This document shows, in pieces, positions 1 through 8,158 of a stretch of 45,879 nt of DNA (within the stretch, counting starts at the first letter, position 1; each line of letters opens with the position of its first letter). The notes under the pieces were generated by a model that searched no databases, was not told the origin of the DNA, and saw only the letters and a program-made list of their open reading frames with translations. The translations under genes and the position numbers were made by a program. The stretch comes from Ramlibacter sp. (GTDB lineage Bacteria; Pseudomonadota; Gammaproteobacteria; Burkholderiales; Burkholderiaceae_C), in contig JAQGMU010000558.1 of the NCBI GenBank assembly GCA_028292195.1, positions 1 to 45,879 on the forward strand. The letters are read 5' to 3'.

Positions 1-2
1 GG

Positions 3-113
3 GACTTCCACCTGCCGCGCGAAGCCTCGATGCTCAAGGCGCACGATCCGACGCACTTCGAGCGCGTGCTGCGACAGCGCCTTGCCCATCCCGTGGCGGC
101 GAGCGCGCTCTGA
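3..113 (+). CDS. 3' end of an unidentified gene (partial)
   Basis: Only the last 37 codons are inside the window, in frame 3, ending at TGA 111-113 with the C-terminus PVAASAL. The fragment (starting [16 protein letters not shown]) is hydrophilic with no recognisable motif, so I do not name a family. It is codirectional with the membrane protein that starts 122 bp later. Frame and codon use (strong G/C at third positions) support real coding sequence. Confidence 0.5.
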   Translation, partial: DFHLPREASMLKAHDPTHFERVLRQRLAHPVAASAL

Positions 114-235
114 CTGTCGCGCCCCACACACATCGGCCCGCCGGCCCTTGCGTTAAATTTGTCACGCATTCTTCCTGGCTCGGCGGATAGTCTGCCGAAA
201 CCCGTCATCGAACCCACCTGCCCGCGTACCTGTTC

Positions 236-1003
236 GTGAAACTCAATATCGTCCCCGCACGCACCGGCATCCAATGGGTCAAGCTCGGCATCCAGACCTT
301 CTTCCGCCAGCCCCTCGGGCTGACCGGCCTCGTCTTCATGTATGGAGCCGTGTACGCATTGCTCGCGGCGATACCGTGGGTGGGCGTGGTGGCGCTGGCC
401 GTGCTGACGCCGGCGGCGACGCTGGGGATGTTCGTGGCCGCCGAGCGCGTGACCAACGGCACCTTCCCCATGCCCTCGGTCTTCCTGGCCGGCTTTCGCA
501 AGGGTCCGGCCTGCAGCCGGGCGATGCTGTTGCTGGGGCTGATGCACGTGGCCTTGCTGGTCGTGCTGCTCGGCGCGCTGGCGCTGGCCTTCCCCGGCCC
601 GGCGATCGAGGCGACCGAAGCCACGGCGACGGCGCCGGCCAGGGTGCAGCTGTCGCCCGTGATCCTGATCGCCGCGGCGCTGCAGCTGCCGCTGCTCGTC
701 CTGTTCGCCTACGCGCCGGCATTGGTGTACTGGCACGGCATCACGCCGGTCAAGAGCCTGTTCTTCAGCGCCATCGCCTTCTGGCGCAACATCCGCGCCT
801 TCGTCACCTATGGCGCCACCTGGTTCCTGATCCTGTCGATGCTGCTGATCCTGCTGCTGCTGGTGTCCGGCGGCAACCGCGTGGTGATGGTGCAGTTCCT
901 GGCGCCGTTCCTCCTGGTGTTCCTGGCGATGCTGTTCACGTCCATGTATTTCTCGTTTCGCGACAGCTTCGTCGCCACCCCCGAAGAACCCACCCCCACC
1001 TGA
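236..1003 (+). CDS. BPSS1780-like integral membrane protein
   Basis: 255 aa, starting at GTG 236. The protein has a charged N-terminus followed by several hydrophobic stretches (about residues 29-50, 52-70, 97-122, 139-165, 195-215 and 220-240), so it is a multi-pass inner-membrane protein. The opening MKLNIVPARTGIQWVKLGI and the pattern of helices match what I know of the BPSS1780 family of Burkholderiales membrane proteins, whose function is not established. It is followed after 13 bp by the FecR-domain gene with its own GGAGAA ribosome-binding site, suggesting a two-gene operon. Family assignment is by memory of the pattern; no reaction can be inferred. Confidence 0.75.
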   Translation: MKLNIVPARTGIQWVKLGIQTFFRQPLGLTGLVFMYGAVYALLAAIPWVGVVALAVLTPAATLGMFVAAERVTNGTFPMPSVFLAGFRKGPACSRAMLLLGLMHVALLVVLLGALALAFPGPAIEATEATATAPARVQLSPVILIAAALQLPLLVLFAYAPALVYWHGITPVKSLFFSAIAFWRNIRAFVTYGATWFLILSMLLILLLLVSGGNRVVMVQFLAPFLLVFLAMLFTSMYFSFRDSFVATPEEPTPT

Positions 1004-1016
1004 GGAGAACGACGCC

Positions 1017-1769
1017 ATGAGCCGCCATACCCTGCAAGGACGTACCGAAGAGGAAGTGCTCTGGTTCCGGCGCCGCACCGTGCTGCAGGGCGCCCTGGCC
1101 TGGACGGCGGCGGGCGGCTTCGCGGCGGCCCATGCCCAGCAGCGCGGCAACATCGTCGCGATGCAGGGCGACGCCCTGCTGAACGGCCAGCAGCTGCGGG
1201 GCCAGCAGGTGATCCAGACCGGCGACCGGATCGAGACCGGCCCCGGTTCCAACCTCTCCTTCGTGATCGGCAGCGCGGCCCTGCACGTGCGCGAGAACTC
1301 GCGCATCACGGTGGAACGCGGCCAGACGCTCAACACCATCAGCGTGCTGCGGATGCTGACCGGCGCGGTGGTCAGCGTCTGGGGCCGCGGCAGCAACCGC
1401 CAGATCGTGACGCCCACGCTGACCGCGGGCATCCGCGGCACCGGCGTCTACACCGAGGTGTTCGCTCAGGAGAGCTACCGCAGCTACTTCTGCAACTGCT
1501 ACGGCACCGTCGACATGTCGGCCAGCGGCGAGCGCCTGGTATCGCAATCCGAGTACCACCAGTCGTTCTGGGGCGAGGCGGAGCCGCGCGGCGGCCGCAT
1601 GCTGACGCCCGCGCTGGCGATCAACCACACCGACGAGGAAGTCGAGTTCCTGGCCGCGCTGATCAACCAGCAAACCGCCTGGCAGATCGCCGGGCGCAAG
1701 GGCGTGAAGGACGGCTCGGGCTACATGGATCCCAGGCCGGGGCAGGTGCACCCGCTCACCCCCCGGTGA
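1017..1769 (+). CDS. Exported FecR-domain protein
   Basis: 250 aa. Residues about 17-41 form a signal sequence with a Tat-like RRR start, a hydrophobic core and an AHAQ cleavage region, so the mature protein is probably periplasmic. The mature part begins GNIVAMQGDALLNGQQ and continues as a beta-rich FecR-type domain (VIQTGDRIETGPGSN, IRGTGVYTEV). Such domains act as structural or sensing modules, but there is no sigma factor or TonB receptor here, so it is not a classic FecR regulator. The C-terminal half carries a conserved-looking CNCYG motif. It lies 13 bp downstream of the membrane protein and is convergent with the TPR gene, leaving only 6 bp between stops. Confidence 0.75.
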   Translation: MSRHTLQGRTEEEVLWFRRRTVLQGALAWTAAGGFAAAHAQQRGNIVAMQGDALLNGQQLRGQQVIQTGDRIETGPGSNLSFVIGSAALHVRENSRITVERGQTLNTISVLRMLTGAVVSVWGRGSNRQIVTPTLTAGIRGTGVYTEVFAQESYRSYFCNCYGTVDMSASGERLVSQSEYHQSFWGEAEPRGGRMLTPALAINHTDEEVEFLAALINQQTAWQIAGRKGVKDGSGYMDPRPGQVHPLTPR

Positions 1770-1775
1770 GCTTCG

Positions 1776-2252
1776 TCAGTTCTTCGCCTTGTACTCGGCG
1801 ATGGACTTCGCGAGGTCCTGGTATTCCTCGCAGTTGCGACTGCCGCAGATGCGCTCCAGGTCCGCCAGGTGTTGCTCGGCCTCCTGCGGTTTGCGGTCGA
1901 TCAGGTAGGCTTCGCCGATGTATTCGTGCGCGCCCTTGTGCTGCGGATTGATCTTCAGCGCCATGGTGTAATGCTCGTAAGCCTTGGCCATGTCGGGGTT
2001 GGCGCGCTTGCGGTAGGTGTAGCCTAGGAGGTTGTGCACGTCGGCATTCTGCGGCGACTCGCGCACCGCGACGCTGAGTTCGCGCATGGCGACGTCCCAG
2101 TCCTTGCGGTCTATCGCGCTGCGCGCATTGGCGAGCCGGTCGACCGACCGTGCCGGCGTTGCGCGCGGTGCCGCGGCAGGTTCCACGGTGTCGACCGCGG
2201 GCGCCGAGGTGGCCGCGGCCAGCAGGGCAAGCAACAAGAGGGACTTCTTCAT
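1776..2252 (-). CDS. Secreted tetratricopeptide-repeat protein
   Basis: 158 aa with a Sec signal peptide (MKKSLLLLALLAAATSAPA). The mature protein contains TPR units: about residues 36-69 (ARSAIDRKDWDVAMRELSVA), 70-104 (NADVHNLLGYTYRK) and 105-138 (HKGAHEYIGEAYLIDRKPQE), with the usual small residues at helix-packing positions. The C-terminus has a CGSRNCEEY cysteine pair that could form a disulfide in the periplasm. Start is ATG 2252 with AGGAG upstream. Proteins of this type are scaffolds; no partner is apparent. It is divergent from the small gene at 2415. Confidence 0.8.
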   Translation of the reverse strand: MKKSLLLLALLAAATSAPAVDTVEPAAAPRATPARSVDRLANARSAIDRKDWDVAMRELSVAVRESPQNADVHNLLGYTYRKRANPDMAKAYEHYTMALKINPQHKGAHEYIGEAYLIDRKPQEAEQHLADLERICGSRNCEEYQDLAKSIAEYKAKN

Positions 2253-2362
2253 GGAGCTCTCCTAGGGCGGGTTCTGTGAAGTGTCGGCACGGCGGCGGCC
2301 AGCGTCAACGCGTGCAACCCGGACGGGGGTTGCAAGGCCAGGAAATCCACCCAACAATCCAC

Positions 2363-2381
2363 TGTAAGTTATTGTTACAAT
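2363..2381 (+). promoter_or_regulatory. Putative promoter with small palindrome before the gene at 2415
   Basis: TGTAA (2363-2367) and TTACA (2375-2379) form an inverted repeat that overlaps a good -10 hexamer TACAAT (2376-2381). The AT-rich patch stands out in the GC-rich background. No convincing -35 box is visible, which would fit an activated or repressed promoter. The likely target is the plus-strand gene at 2415. Confidence 0.4.
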
Positions 2382-2414
2382 GAACCGAAAAGACCTGCCA
2401 TCGAGGAGCAAGGA

Positions 2415-2888
2415 ATGAACAAGCCACTCTGGGGCAAGAAGCCGGCGCAATTTGCGGACACCGAACCCGCATCGACGACTCCGCTGACCCTCAGCACCGA
2501 CGCCGATTTCGACGCGCCGACCGAGCCGGTGCCGCTGGCACCTGCCAAGCCGGCCAAGCCCTCCCTTGCCGACATTCCCGAGCTCAGCCTGTCGCTGGCG
2601 CCCCAGCAAGCCGGCGAGTACGAGCTGATGGCCGAACTGCGCAAGGAAAACCGGGTGTGCCCGCAGCCGACGCGCTGGCTGGAGTTCTACCGGATCCTGC
2701 AGGACGCCGCCGGCTCCGAGAAGCTGCCTTCACCGCCGCTGACCGGCTCCGCCTGGGCCGCCACGCCGCCCGCCGCCAAGCGCATGTGCTTTCGCGAGCA
2801 GGCCGAATGGGCCGTCAAGCACGGGTGCGTGGCGCAGGCGTATGACTTCCTGGAGAAGCTGCCGAAGTCGGAGTGGCTTTACGGCTGA
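2415..2888 (+). CDS. Small cytoplasmic protein of unknown function
   Basis: 157 aa, ATG 2415 preceded by GAGGAGCAAGGA. The first about 70 residues are low complexity, rich in Pro, Ala and Thr (PTEPVPLAPAKPAKP), and probably disordered. The rest is a compact acidic/basic region (ENRVCPQPTRWLEFYRIL, CFREQAEWAVKHGCVAQAYDFLEKLPKSEW) that looks helical. There is no signal peptide or membrane segment. I do not recognise a characterised family. It is convergent with uvrD (23 bp between stops) and has its own promoter candidate. Confidence 0.7.
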   Translation: MNKPLWGKKPAQFADTEPASTTPLTLSTDADFDAPTEPVPLAPAKPAKPSLADIPELSLSLAPQQAGEYELMAELRKENRVCPQPTRWLEFYRILQDAAGSEKLPSPPLTGSAWAATPPAAKRMCFREQAEWAVKHGCVAQAYDFLEKLPKSEWLYG

Positions 2889-2911
2889 CGTCGGTCGGGG
2901 CGCTCGTTGCC

Positions 2912-5287
2912 TCAGGGCACCGGCGTCAGTTTCGCCACCGACAGCGCCAGCCACTTCGCGCCGTGGCGCGGAAAATTGATCTGCGCCCTGGCGTCCGTGC
3001 CCGAGCCTTCCAGCGTCAGCACCGTGCCTTCGCCGAACTTGGCGTGGAAGACCTTCAGGCCCGGCTTCAGGCCGTGCTCCGCCGCTGCCCTTTGCTGCGG
3101 CACCGGCGGGTTGGCGAAAGTCTCGCTGCGGCCGTAACTGGTGGCTGACCCGCCGCTGCCGCGCGAAGTCGGATAGCCCATGCCGTAGCCGAAGGCGGAG
3201 CCGCCGAAGCTCTGGTTCTTCGGCGTCAGCCACTTCAGCGCCGACTCCGGCAACTCGTCGAAGAAGCGGCTCTTGACGTTGTAGCGGGTCTGGCCGTGCA
3301 GCAGGCGCGTCTGCGAGTAGCTGAGGTACAGGCGCTTGCGGGCCCGCGTGATCGCCACGTACATCAGGCGCCGCTCTTCCTCCAGCCCGTCGGGGTCGGC
3401 CAGCGAACGCTCGCTCGGGAACAGGCCTTCTTCCAGGCCGGTCACGAAGACGCCGTCGAACTCCAGGCCCTTGGCCGCATGCACCGTCATCAGCTGCACC
3501 GCGTCCTGGCCGGCCTGGGCCTGGTTGTCGCCCGACTCCAGCGCGGCGTGGGTGAGGAAGGCCGCCAGGGGCGACAGCGTCTCGCCGGTTTCCGCATCGG
3601 GCGGCACGTAATCGGGTGCCGGCTCGTTGATCTCGGGTTCGCTCGGGTCCAGGCCCTGGCTGGCCGGCGACTGCCGCAGCACGGTGCCCAGTTCGTCCAC
3701 CGGCAGCGCCACGGCGTCGCGGCCGAAGCCTTCCTGGGTGACGAAGCTCTCGGCCGCGTTCACCAGTTCCTCCAGGTTCTCGACGCGGTCGCCGCCGTCG
3801 CGCTCGCTGCGGTAGTGGTCGATCAGGCCGCTTCTTTGCAGCATCACCTCGATGATCTCGCGCAGCGTCAGGCCCTCGGTCTCCGCCCGCATGGCGTCGA
3901 TCCGGGCGACGAAGGCGGCCAGGTTGGCGCCGGCCTTGCCGGTGGTGGCGTGCACCGAATCGTGCAGCGAGGTGCCGGCGGCGCGCGCCGCGTCCTGCAG
4001 CTGCTCGATGCTGCGGGCACCGATGCCGCGGGCCGGGAAATTCACCACGCGGATGAAGCTGGTGTCGTCCTGCGGGTTCTCCAGCAGGCGCAGGTAGGAC
4101 AGCGCGTGCTTGATCTCGGCGCGCTCGAAGAAGCGCAGGCCGCCGTAGACGCGGTAAGGCACGGCGGCGTTGAACAGCGCCGTCTCGATCACCCGGCTCT
4201 GCGCGTTGCTGCGATAGAGCACCGCGATCTCGTGCCGCGCCAGGCCTTCGCGCACGAGGTGGCGGATCTCCTCCACCAGCCACTGCGCCTCCGCCATGTC
4301 GGTCGGCGCTTCGTACACGCGCACCGGCTCGCCCGGGCCCTGGTCGGTGCGCAGGTTCTTGCCCAGGCGCGTCTTGTTGTGGGCGATCAGCGCGTTGGCC
4401 GAATCGAGGATGTTGCTGTAGCTGCGGTAGTTCTGCTCCAGCTTGATCTGATGCCGCACTCCAAATTCCCGCACGAAGTCGGCCATGTTGCCGACCCGGG
4501 CGCCGCGGAAGGCGTAGATGCTCTGGTCGTCGTCGCCCACCGCGAAGACCGAGCTCCCCGGCCCGGCGAACATCTTGATCCAGGCGTACTGCAGCTTGTT
4601 GGTGTCCTGGAACTCGTCGATCAGGATGTGGTGGAAACGGCGCCGGTAGTGCTCGCGGATCGGGTCGTTGTCGCGCAGCAGTTCGTAGCTGCGCAGCATC
4701 AGCTCCGCGAAATCCACCACGCCTTCGCGCTGGCACTGCTCCTCGTACAGCTGGTAGAACTCGACCTTGCGCCGGTCCTCCTCGGTGCGCACCTCCACCA
4801 TGTTGGGCCGCAGCCCCTCTTCCTTCCAGCCGGCGATGGCCCACTGCAGTTCCTTGGCCGGGAAGCGCTCGTCGTCGACGTTGTGCTGCTTCATCAGCCG
4901 CTTGATGGCCGACAGCTGGTCCTGCGTGTCCAGGATCTGGAAGCTTTGCGGCAGCGCCGCCAGCTTGTAGTGGGCACGCAGGAAGCGGTTGCACAGGCCG
5001 TGGAAAGTGCCGATCCACATGCCCCGCACGTTGTCCGGCAGCATGGCCTGCAGCCGCGTCATCATCTCCTTGGCGGCCTTGTTGGTGAAGGTGACGGCCA
5101 GCACGTTGCCAGGGCCGATTTGCCCGGTGGACAGCAGCCAGGCGATGCGGGTGGTCAGGACCCGGGTCTTGCCCGAGCCGGTGCCGGCCAGGATCAGCGC
5201 GTGCCCGGACGGCAAGGTGACGGCGGCGCCCTGTTCAGGATTGAGGTTGGCGAGGAGGGGGGAGTCGGCGGCGACTTCTGGGAACAT
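2912..5287 (-). CDS. uvrD: UvrD/PcrA-type superfamily 1 DNA helicase
   Basis: 791 aa from ATG 5287; the ORF track's longer version (to 5629) adds 114 residues of non-coding-looking sequence. It is an ATP-driven 3'-5' helicase used in nucleotide excision and mismatch repair. Visible motifs are the Q motif LNPEQ, Walker A GTGSGKT (residues 35-41), VTFTNKAAKEM, DEFQDTN, GDDDQSIYAFRGA, QNYRS, LMTVHAAKGLEFDGV and ITRARKRLYL. The C-terminal FHAKFGEGTVLTLEG matches the tudor-like tail of PcrA/UvrD. Length fits the family (about 720-790 aa). The start is only 31 bp from the divergent gene at 5319, and no Shine-Dalgarno is visible. The uvrD symbol is used in the broad sense, since Rep/PcrA/UvrD paralogues are hard to separate by eye. 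Confidence 0.9.
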   Translation of the reverse strand: MFPEVAADSPLLANLNPEQGAAVTLPSGHALILAGTGSGKTRVLTTRIAWLLSTGQIGPGNVLAVTFTNKAAKEMMTRLQAMLPDNVRGMWIGTFHGLCNRFLRAHYKLAALPQSFQILDTQDQLSAIKRLMKQHNVDDERFPAKELQWAIAGWKEEGLRPNMVEVRTEEDRRKVEFYQLYEEQCQREGVVDFAELMLRSYELLRDNDPIREHYRRRFHHILIDEFQDTNKLQYAWIKMFAGPGSSVFAVGDDDQSIYAFRGARVGNMADFVREFGVRHQIKLEQNYRSYSNILDSANALIAHNKTRLGKNLRTDQGPGEPVRVYEAPTDMAEAQWLVEEIRHLVREGLARHEIAVLYRSNAQSRVIETALFNAAVPYRVYGGLRFFERAEIKHALSYLRLLENPQDDTSFIRVVNFPARGIGARSIEQLQDAARAAGTSLHDSVHATTGKAGANLAAFVARIDAMRAETEGLTLREIIEVMLQRSGLIDHYRSERDGGDRVENLEELVNAAESFVTQEGFGRDAVALPVDELGTVLRQSPASQGLDPSEPEINEPAPDYVPPDAETGETLSPLAAFLTHAALESGDNQAQAGQDAVQLMTVHAAKGLEFDGVFVTGLEEGLFPSERSLADPDGLEEERRLMYVAITRARKRLYLSYSQTRLLHGQTRYNVKSRFFDELPESALKWLTPKNQSFGGSAFGYGMGYPTSRGSGGSATSYGRSETFANPPVPQQRAAAEHGLKPGLKVFHAKFGEGTVLTLEGSGTDARAQINFPRHGAKWLALSVAKLTPVP

Positions 5288-5292
5288 AGGGC

Positions 5293-5302
5293 ATTGTAGA
5301 AA
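5293..5302. promoter_or_regulatory. Overlapping divergent -10 elements between uvrD and the gene at 5319
   Basis: On the minus strand TACAAT (complement of 5293-5298) lies 5 bp before the uvrD ATG. On the plus strand TAGAAA (5297-5302) lies 16 bp before ATG 5319. The two hexamers overlap by 2 bp, so one melted region could serve both directions. The uvrD transcript would start at or next to its ATG. Neither side has a convincing -35 box. Confidence 0.35.
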
Positions 5303-5318
5303 GACCACTGCCCCATAA

Positions 5319-5990
5319 ATGTCCCGCCTGCTCCTGATTACCGCTGTGCTAGGGCTTGCCGCGCTGGCGCCGCCGGCGCAAGCCCTGTGCACCAGCGACG
5401 GCGTGCCGCAGCCGAAAGCGCTGCTGGAACGCTTCGTCAACGCCGACTGCGCCGACTGCTGGCGCGACCCGGGCACGCCCCGCGCCGGCCCGGACACGCT
5501 GGCGCTGGACTGGGTGCTGCCCGGCACCAAGGGCGACGACGCCCCGCTCTCCTCGGTGGCGATCGAGGAAGCGCTAGCCCGCATGTACGAGATGAAGCAA
5601 GCCTCGCCCGCCCGCGCCGGCAGCGTCACCAGCCCGCGCGAGGGGCCCGCCGTGACGCTGCGCCTGGCCCACGGCGAGGCCTACAACGACTACATCGGCA
5701 CTTCGATGGAGCTGAAGGAACCGGGCCGCGAGCGCTGGCATGCCTGGCTGCTGCTGGTGGAAAAGCTGCCGGCCGGGCTGGAGGGCAGCCCGGTGCCGCG
5801 CAACCTGGTGCGCAACGTCTTCCGTCCCGACTGGGCGCGGCCGGTGTCGCGGGCGCCGGGCCTGCTGGCCGAGGACCGGGCGATGCAGATCCACGAGGGC
5901 ACGAATCCCAACCGGCTGCGGCTGGTGGCCTTGCTGCAGGATGGGCACGGCGTGATGAGGGCTATCACGCAAACCGAATGTCACGAGTAG
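5319..5990 (+). CDS. Secreted protein, possibly DUF1223/thioredoxin-like
   Basis: 223 aa with a Sec signal peptide ([22 protein letters not shown]). The mature N-terminus reads [18 protein letters not shown] followed by LALDWVLPG. This resembles the layout of DUF1223 proteins, which have a thioredoxin-like fold with a CxxC near the start (here CADC), so a periplasmic redox role is conceivable. The remainder is beta-rich with no further motif. The call rests on the CxxC and the order of segments only and could be wrong. It is divergent from uvrD and is followed by a hairpin at 6013-6040. Confidence 0.65.
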   Translation: MSRLLLITAVLGLAALAPPAQALCTSDGVPQPKALLERFVNADCADCWRDPGTPRAGPDTLALDWVLPGTKGDDAPLSSVAIEEALARMYEMKQASPARAGSVTSPREGPAVTLRLAHGEAYNDYIGTSMELKEPGRERWHAWLLLVEKLPAGLEGSPVPRNLVRNVFRPDWARPVSRAPGLLAEDRAMQIHEGTNPNRLRLVALLQDGHGVMRAITQTECHE

Positions 5991-6002
5991 CGGGCCCGCC
6001 GT

Positions 6003-6040
6003 AGAATCAGTCACCGGGCCCAAGCATTTTGTGGCCCGGT
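6003..6040 (+). promoter_or_regulatory. TAGAAT -10 box and perfect hairpin before guaC
   Basis: TAGAAT (6003-6008) is a typical betaproteobacterial -10 hexamer. Directly after it, ACCGGGCC (6013-6020) and GGCCCGGT (6033-6040) form an 8-bp perfect stem with a 12-nt loop, followed by TTTGCGTTTGT. It can be read as a terminator for the secreted-protein gene or as a hairpin at the 5' end of a guaC leader of about 115 nt. The sequence does not decide between these. Confidence 0.45.
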
Positions 6041-6129
6041 TTGCGTTTGTGGCATGCACCCGCCACATTCCGCCGCCGGGCCCCGATCCAAGCGCTCACC
6101 TGTTGAACGACAGACCTCTGGAGCCTGGA

Positions 6130-7107
6130 ATGGAAATCTTCGATTACGACAACGTCCTGCTGCTGCCGCGCAAGTGCCGCGTGGACAGCCGCTCGGAATG
6201 CGACCCCTCGATGGAGCTGGGTGGCCGCAGGTTCAAGCTGCCGGTGGTGCCGGCCAACATGAAGACGGTGGTCGACGAGAAGATCTGCCTCTGGCTGGCG
6301 CGCAACGGCTACTTCTACGTGATGCACCGCTTCGACCTGGACAACCTTGCTTTCGCGCGGCAGATGAAGGAAGCCGGCGCCTTCGCCTCGATCTCGGTGG
6401 GCGTGAAGCCGGCCGACCACGAGGTGGTGGACCGCCTGGCGGCCGCCGGGCTGGCGCCGGAATACGTGACGATCGACATCGCGCACGGCCATGCCGACAC
6501 GGTGAAGGACATGATCACGCACCTGAAGAAGAAGCTGCCTTCGACCTTCGTGATCGCCGGCAACGTCGGCACGCCGGAAGCGGTGATCGACCTGGAGAAC
6601 TGGGGCGCCGACGCCACCAAGGTGGGCATCGGCCCGGGCAAGGTCTGCATCACGCGCATGAAGACCGGCTTCGGCACCGGCGGCTGGCAGCTGTCGGCGC
6701 TGAAGTGGTGTGCCCGCGTGGCGACCAAGCCGATCATCGCCGACGGCGGCATCCGCGAGAACGGCGACATCGCCAAGAGCATCCGCTTCGGCGCGACGAT
6801 GGTGATGATCGGCTCCATGCTGGCGGGCCACGAGGAATCGCCCGGCGCCACGGTGGAAGTGGACGGCCGCCTGTTCAAGGAGTACTACGGCAGCGCCTCG
6901 GACTTCAACAAGGGCGAGTACAAGCACGTCGAAGGCAAGCGCATCCTCGAGCCGGTGAAGGGGCAGCTGGCCGACACGCTGCGCGAGATGCAGGAAGACC
7001 TGCAGTCGTCCATCAGCTATGCCGGGGGCACCAAGCTGGCGGATGTCCGCAAGGTGAACTACGTGATCCTGGGCGGGGATAACGCGGGCGAGCACCTGTT
7101 GATGTGA
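6130..7107 (+). CDS. guaC: GMP reductase
   Basis: 325 aa from ATG 6130 with a GGAGCCTGGA purine-rich leader; the longer GTG-started ORF would run through the upstream hairpin. The enzyme reduces GMP to IMP with NADPH and ammonia release, returning guanine nucleotides to the adenine branch. It is a TIM-barrel protein of the IMPDH/GMPR family: opening [13 protein letters not shown], catalytic cysteine C173 in [13 protein letters not shown], the glycine-rich GFGTG, and [15 protein letters not shown] for phosphate binding. There are no CBS domains, unlike most IMP dehydrogenases. Length and the short C-terminus ([10 protein letters not shown]) fit GMP reductase rather than IMPDH. It is monocistronic, convergent with the hydrolase at 7206. 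Confidence 0.93.
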   Translation: MEIFDYDNVLLLPRKCRVDSRSECDPSMELGGRRFKLPVVPANMKTVVDEKICLWLARNGYFYVMHRFDLDNLAFARQMKEAGAFASISVGVKPADHEVVDRLAAAGLAPEYVTIDIAHGHADTVKDMITHLKKKLPSTFVIAGNVGTPEAVIDLENWGADATKVGIGPGKVCITRMKTGFGTGGWQLSALKWCARVATKPIIADGGIRENGDIAKSIRFGATMVMIGSMLAGHEESPGATVEVDGRLFKEYYGSASDFNKGEYKHVEGKRILEPVKGQLADTLREMQEDLQSSISYAGGTKLADVRKVNYVILGGDNAGEHLLM

Positions 7108-7118
7108 GTGCCGCCGCG

Positions 7119-7198
7119 GTGGGGTCGCCTGGCGGCGAACCCACCCTACAAGGGGCCGCCCGCCGAATGTAGGGTGGGTTTCGCGAAGCGAACCCCAC
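7119..7198. repeat. REP/BIME-like palindromic repeat between convergent genes
   Basis: Two arms, AACCCACCCTACA (7138-7150) and TGTAGGGTGGGTT (7168-7180), are perfect 13-bp inverted repeats. They are flanked by a second, imperfect pair (GTGGGGTCGC... and ...GCGAACCCCAC) and an inner TTCGCGAAGCGAA palindrome. This GTAGGGTGGGTTTCGCGAAGCGAACC pattern is a dispersed repeat I know from many proteobacterial genomes. It lies between the stops of guaC and the convergent hydrolase, where it can act as a bidirectional terminator or mRNA stabiliser. Confidence 0.7.
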
Positions 7199-7205
7199 CA
7201 TCTCC

Positions 7206-8057
7206 TCAAGCGCGCAAGAGATCCAGCGCCAGCTGATGCAGCCGATGGCTCGGCTCCACCAGCGCATCGACCACGCTGAAGTGATTCCGCCCCGGCAGCG
7301 CCTCGCACACCGGCACCCGGCGGGCACCCCAGGCCTCCTGGATCAGGCGGTTCTGGCGCAGGTACTCGTCGCTCTCCGCGCCTCCCACCACCGTGTACAG
7401 CGTGCCCTGCCGCGGCGCCGGCAGCCGTGCCGGGCTGGCCTGCGCCACCTGCTGCGGCGTCAGCGCCAGCGTTTCCTGCAGGTAGGGCGTGCGCATGATC
7501 GGGTCCAGGTCGTGCAGCGCGGAGATCGCCAGCGCCGCGCCGACCAGGTCGCGCGGCAATGAGGGGTCGTGCTGGGCCCACTGGCAGGCCAGCATCATCG
7601 CGGCCAGCTGGCCACCGGCCGAGTGACCGGCCACCTTGATGCGGCGCGGGTCGCCGCCGAAGCGGGCGATGTTGCGGAAGGTCCAGACCAGGGCCCGCAC
7701 CATCTGCACCGTGATCTGCGGAACGGTGACCGCGGGTGCCAGGTCGTGATTGGGAATCACCACGCAGGCGCCATCGCGGGTGAAGGACGGCGCCACGAAG
7801 GAATGGTCGCCCTTGTCCAGCGAACGCCAGTAGCCGCCGTGGATGAAGACCAGCACCGGGGCGTTGGGCTGCGGCGCCGGGAACACGTCGAGCGTCTCGC
7901 CGGACTGGTCGCCGTAGCGCAGGTCCAGTTCACACGGATTCCCGGCGCGTGCCTGGGCCGACAGCTCCGCCCAGCGCGACAGGGATGCCCCGTGATCCGG
8001 CACCCGTGCCCGGTTGTTGTACATGCCGTCATGCCATGCGCCGTCGTGCAAATCCAT
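7206..8057 (-). CDS. Alpha/beta hydrolase, kynurenine-formamidase-like
   Basis: 283 aa. The fold is marked by the oxyanion-hole motif HGGYWRSLDKGDHS (about residues 74-87), the nucleophile elbow GHSAGGQLAAMM and a C-terminal RNHFSVVD histidine. An acidic residue near GGAESDEYLRQN completes the likely Ser-Asp-His triad. HGGYW with GHSAGG is characteristic of the BD-FAE/arylformamidase group of esterases. The gene is not near kynureninase or tryptophan dioxygenase, so the physiological substrate is open; ester or amide hydrolysis is the safe statement. It is divergent from the GntR regulator at 8159, which may control it. Confidence 0.8.
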   Translation of the reverse strand: MDLHDGAWHDGMYNNRARVPDHGASLSRWAELSAQARAGNPCELDLRYGDQSGETLDVFPAPQPNAPVLVFIHGGYWRSLDKGDHSFVAPSFTRDGACVVIPNHDLAPAVTVPQITVQMVRALVWTFRNIARFGGDPRRIKVAGHSAGGQLAAMMLACQWAQHDPSLPRDLVGAALAISALHDLDPIMRTPYLQETLALTPQQVAQASPARLPAPRQGTLYTVVGGAESDEYLRQNRLIQEAWGARRVPVCEALPGRNHFSVVDALVEPSHRLHQLALDLLRA

Positions 8058-8123
8058 ACTACCCTCTGCTCATCGTTTGCAACATTTTGACACACTTAGT
8101 TATACCTTGCAACTTGTTGAGCT

Positions 8124-8155
8124 TTGACAACACTGTATTCGGTATACAGAATACA
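8124..8155 (+). promoter_or_regulatory. GntR promoter with overlapping operator
   Basis: TTGACA (8124-8129) is followed after 17 bp by CAGAAT (8147-8152), a good sigma70 promoter. A palindrome TGTATTC (8134-8140), 8 bp, GAATACA (8149-8155) covers the spacer and the -10 box, with GTATAC at its centre. This is the size and place expected of an FadR/GntR-type operator, so negative autoregulation is likely. The predicted start of transcription falls on ATG 8159, so the mRNA may be leaderless. Confidence 0.6.
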
Positions 8156-8158
8156 TCC

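Noticed and set aside
1017-1769. FecR-type anti-sigma regulator
   Set aside because: No sigma factor or TonB receptor nearby and an exported N-terminus; only the domain resemblance is kept.
3296-5299. 667-aa plus-strand ORF antisense to uvrD
   Set aside because: It is the antisense shadow of a helicase gene with all motifs in place; long antisense frames are normal in DNA this GC-rich.
6031-6129. Upstream GTG start for guaC (358 aa)
   Set aside because: The extra residues run through the hairpin and do not resemble GMP reductase; ATG 6130 gives the normal length and N-terminus.
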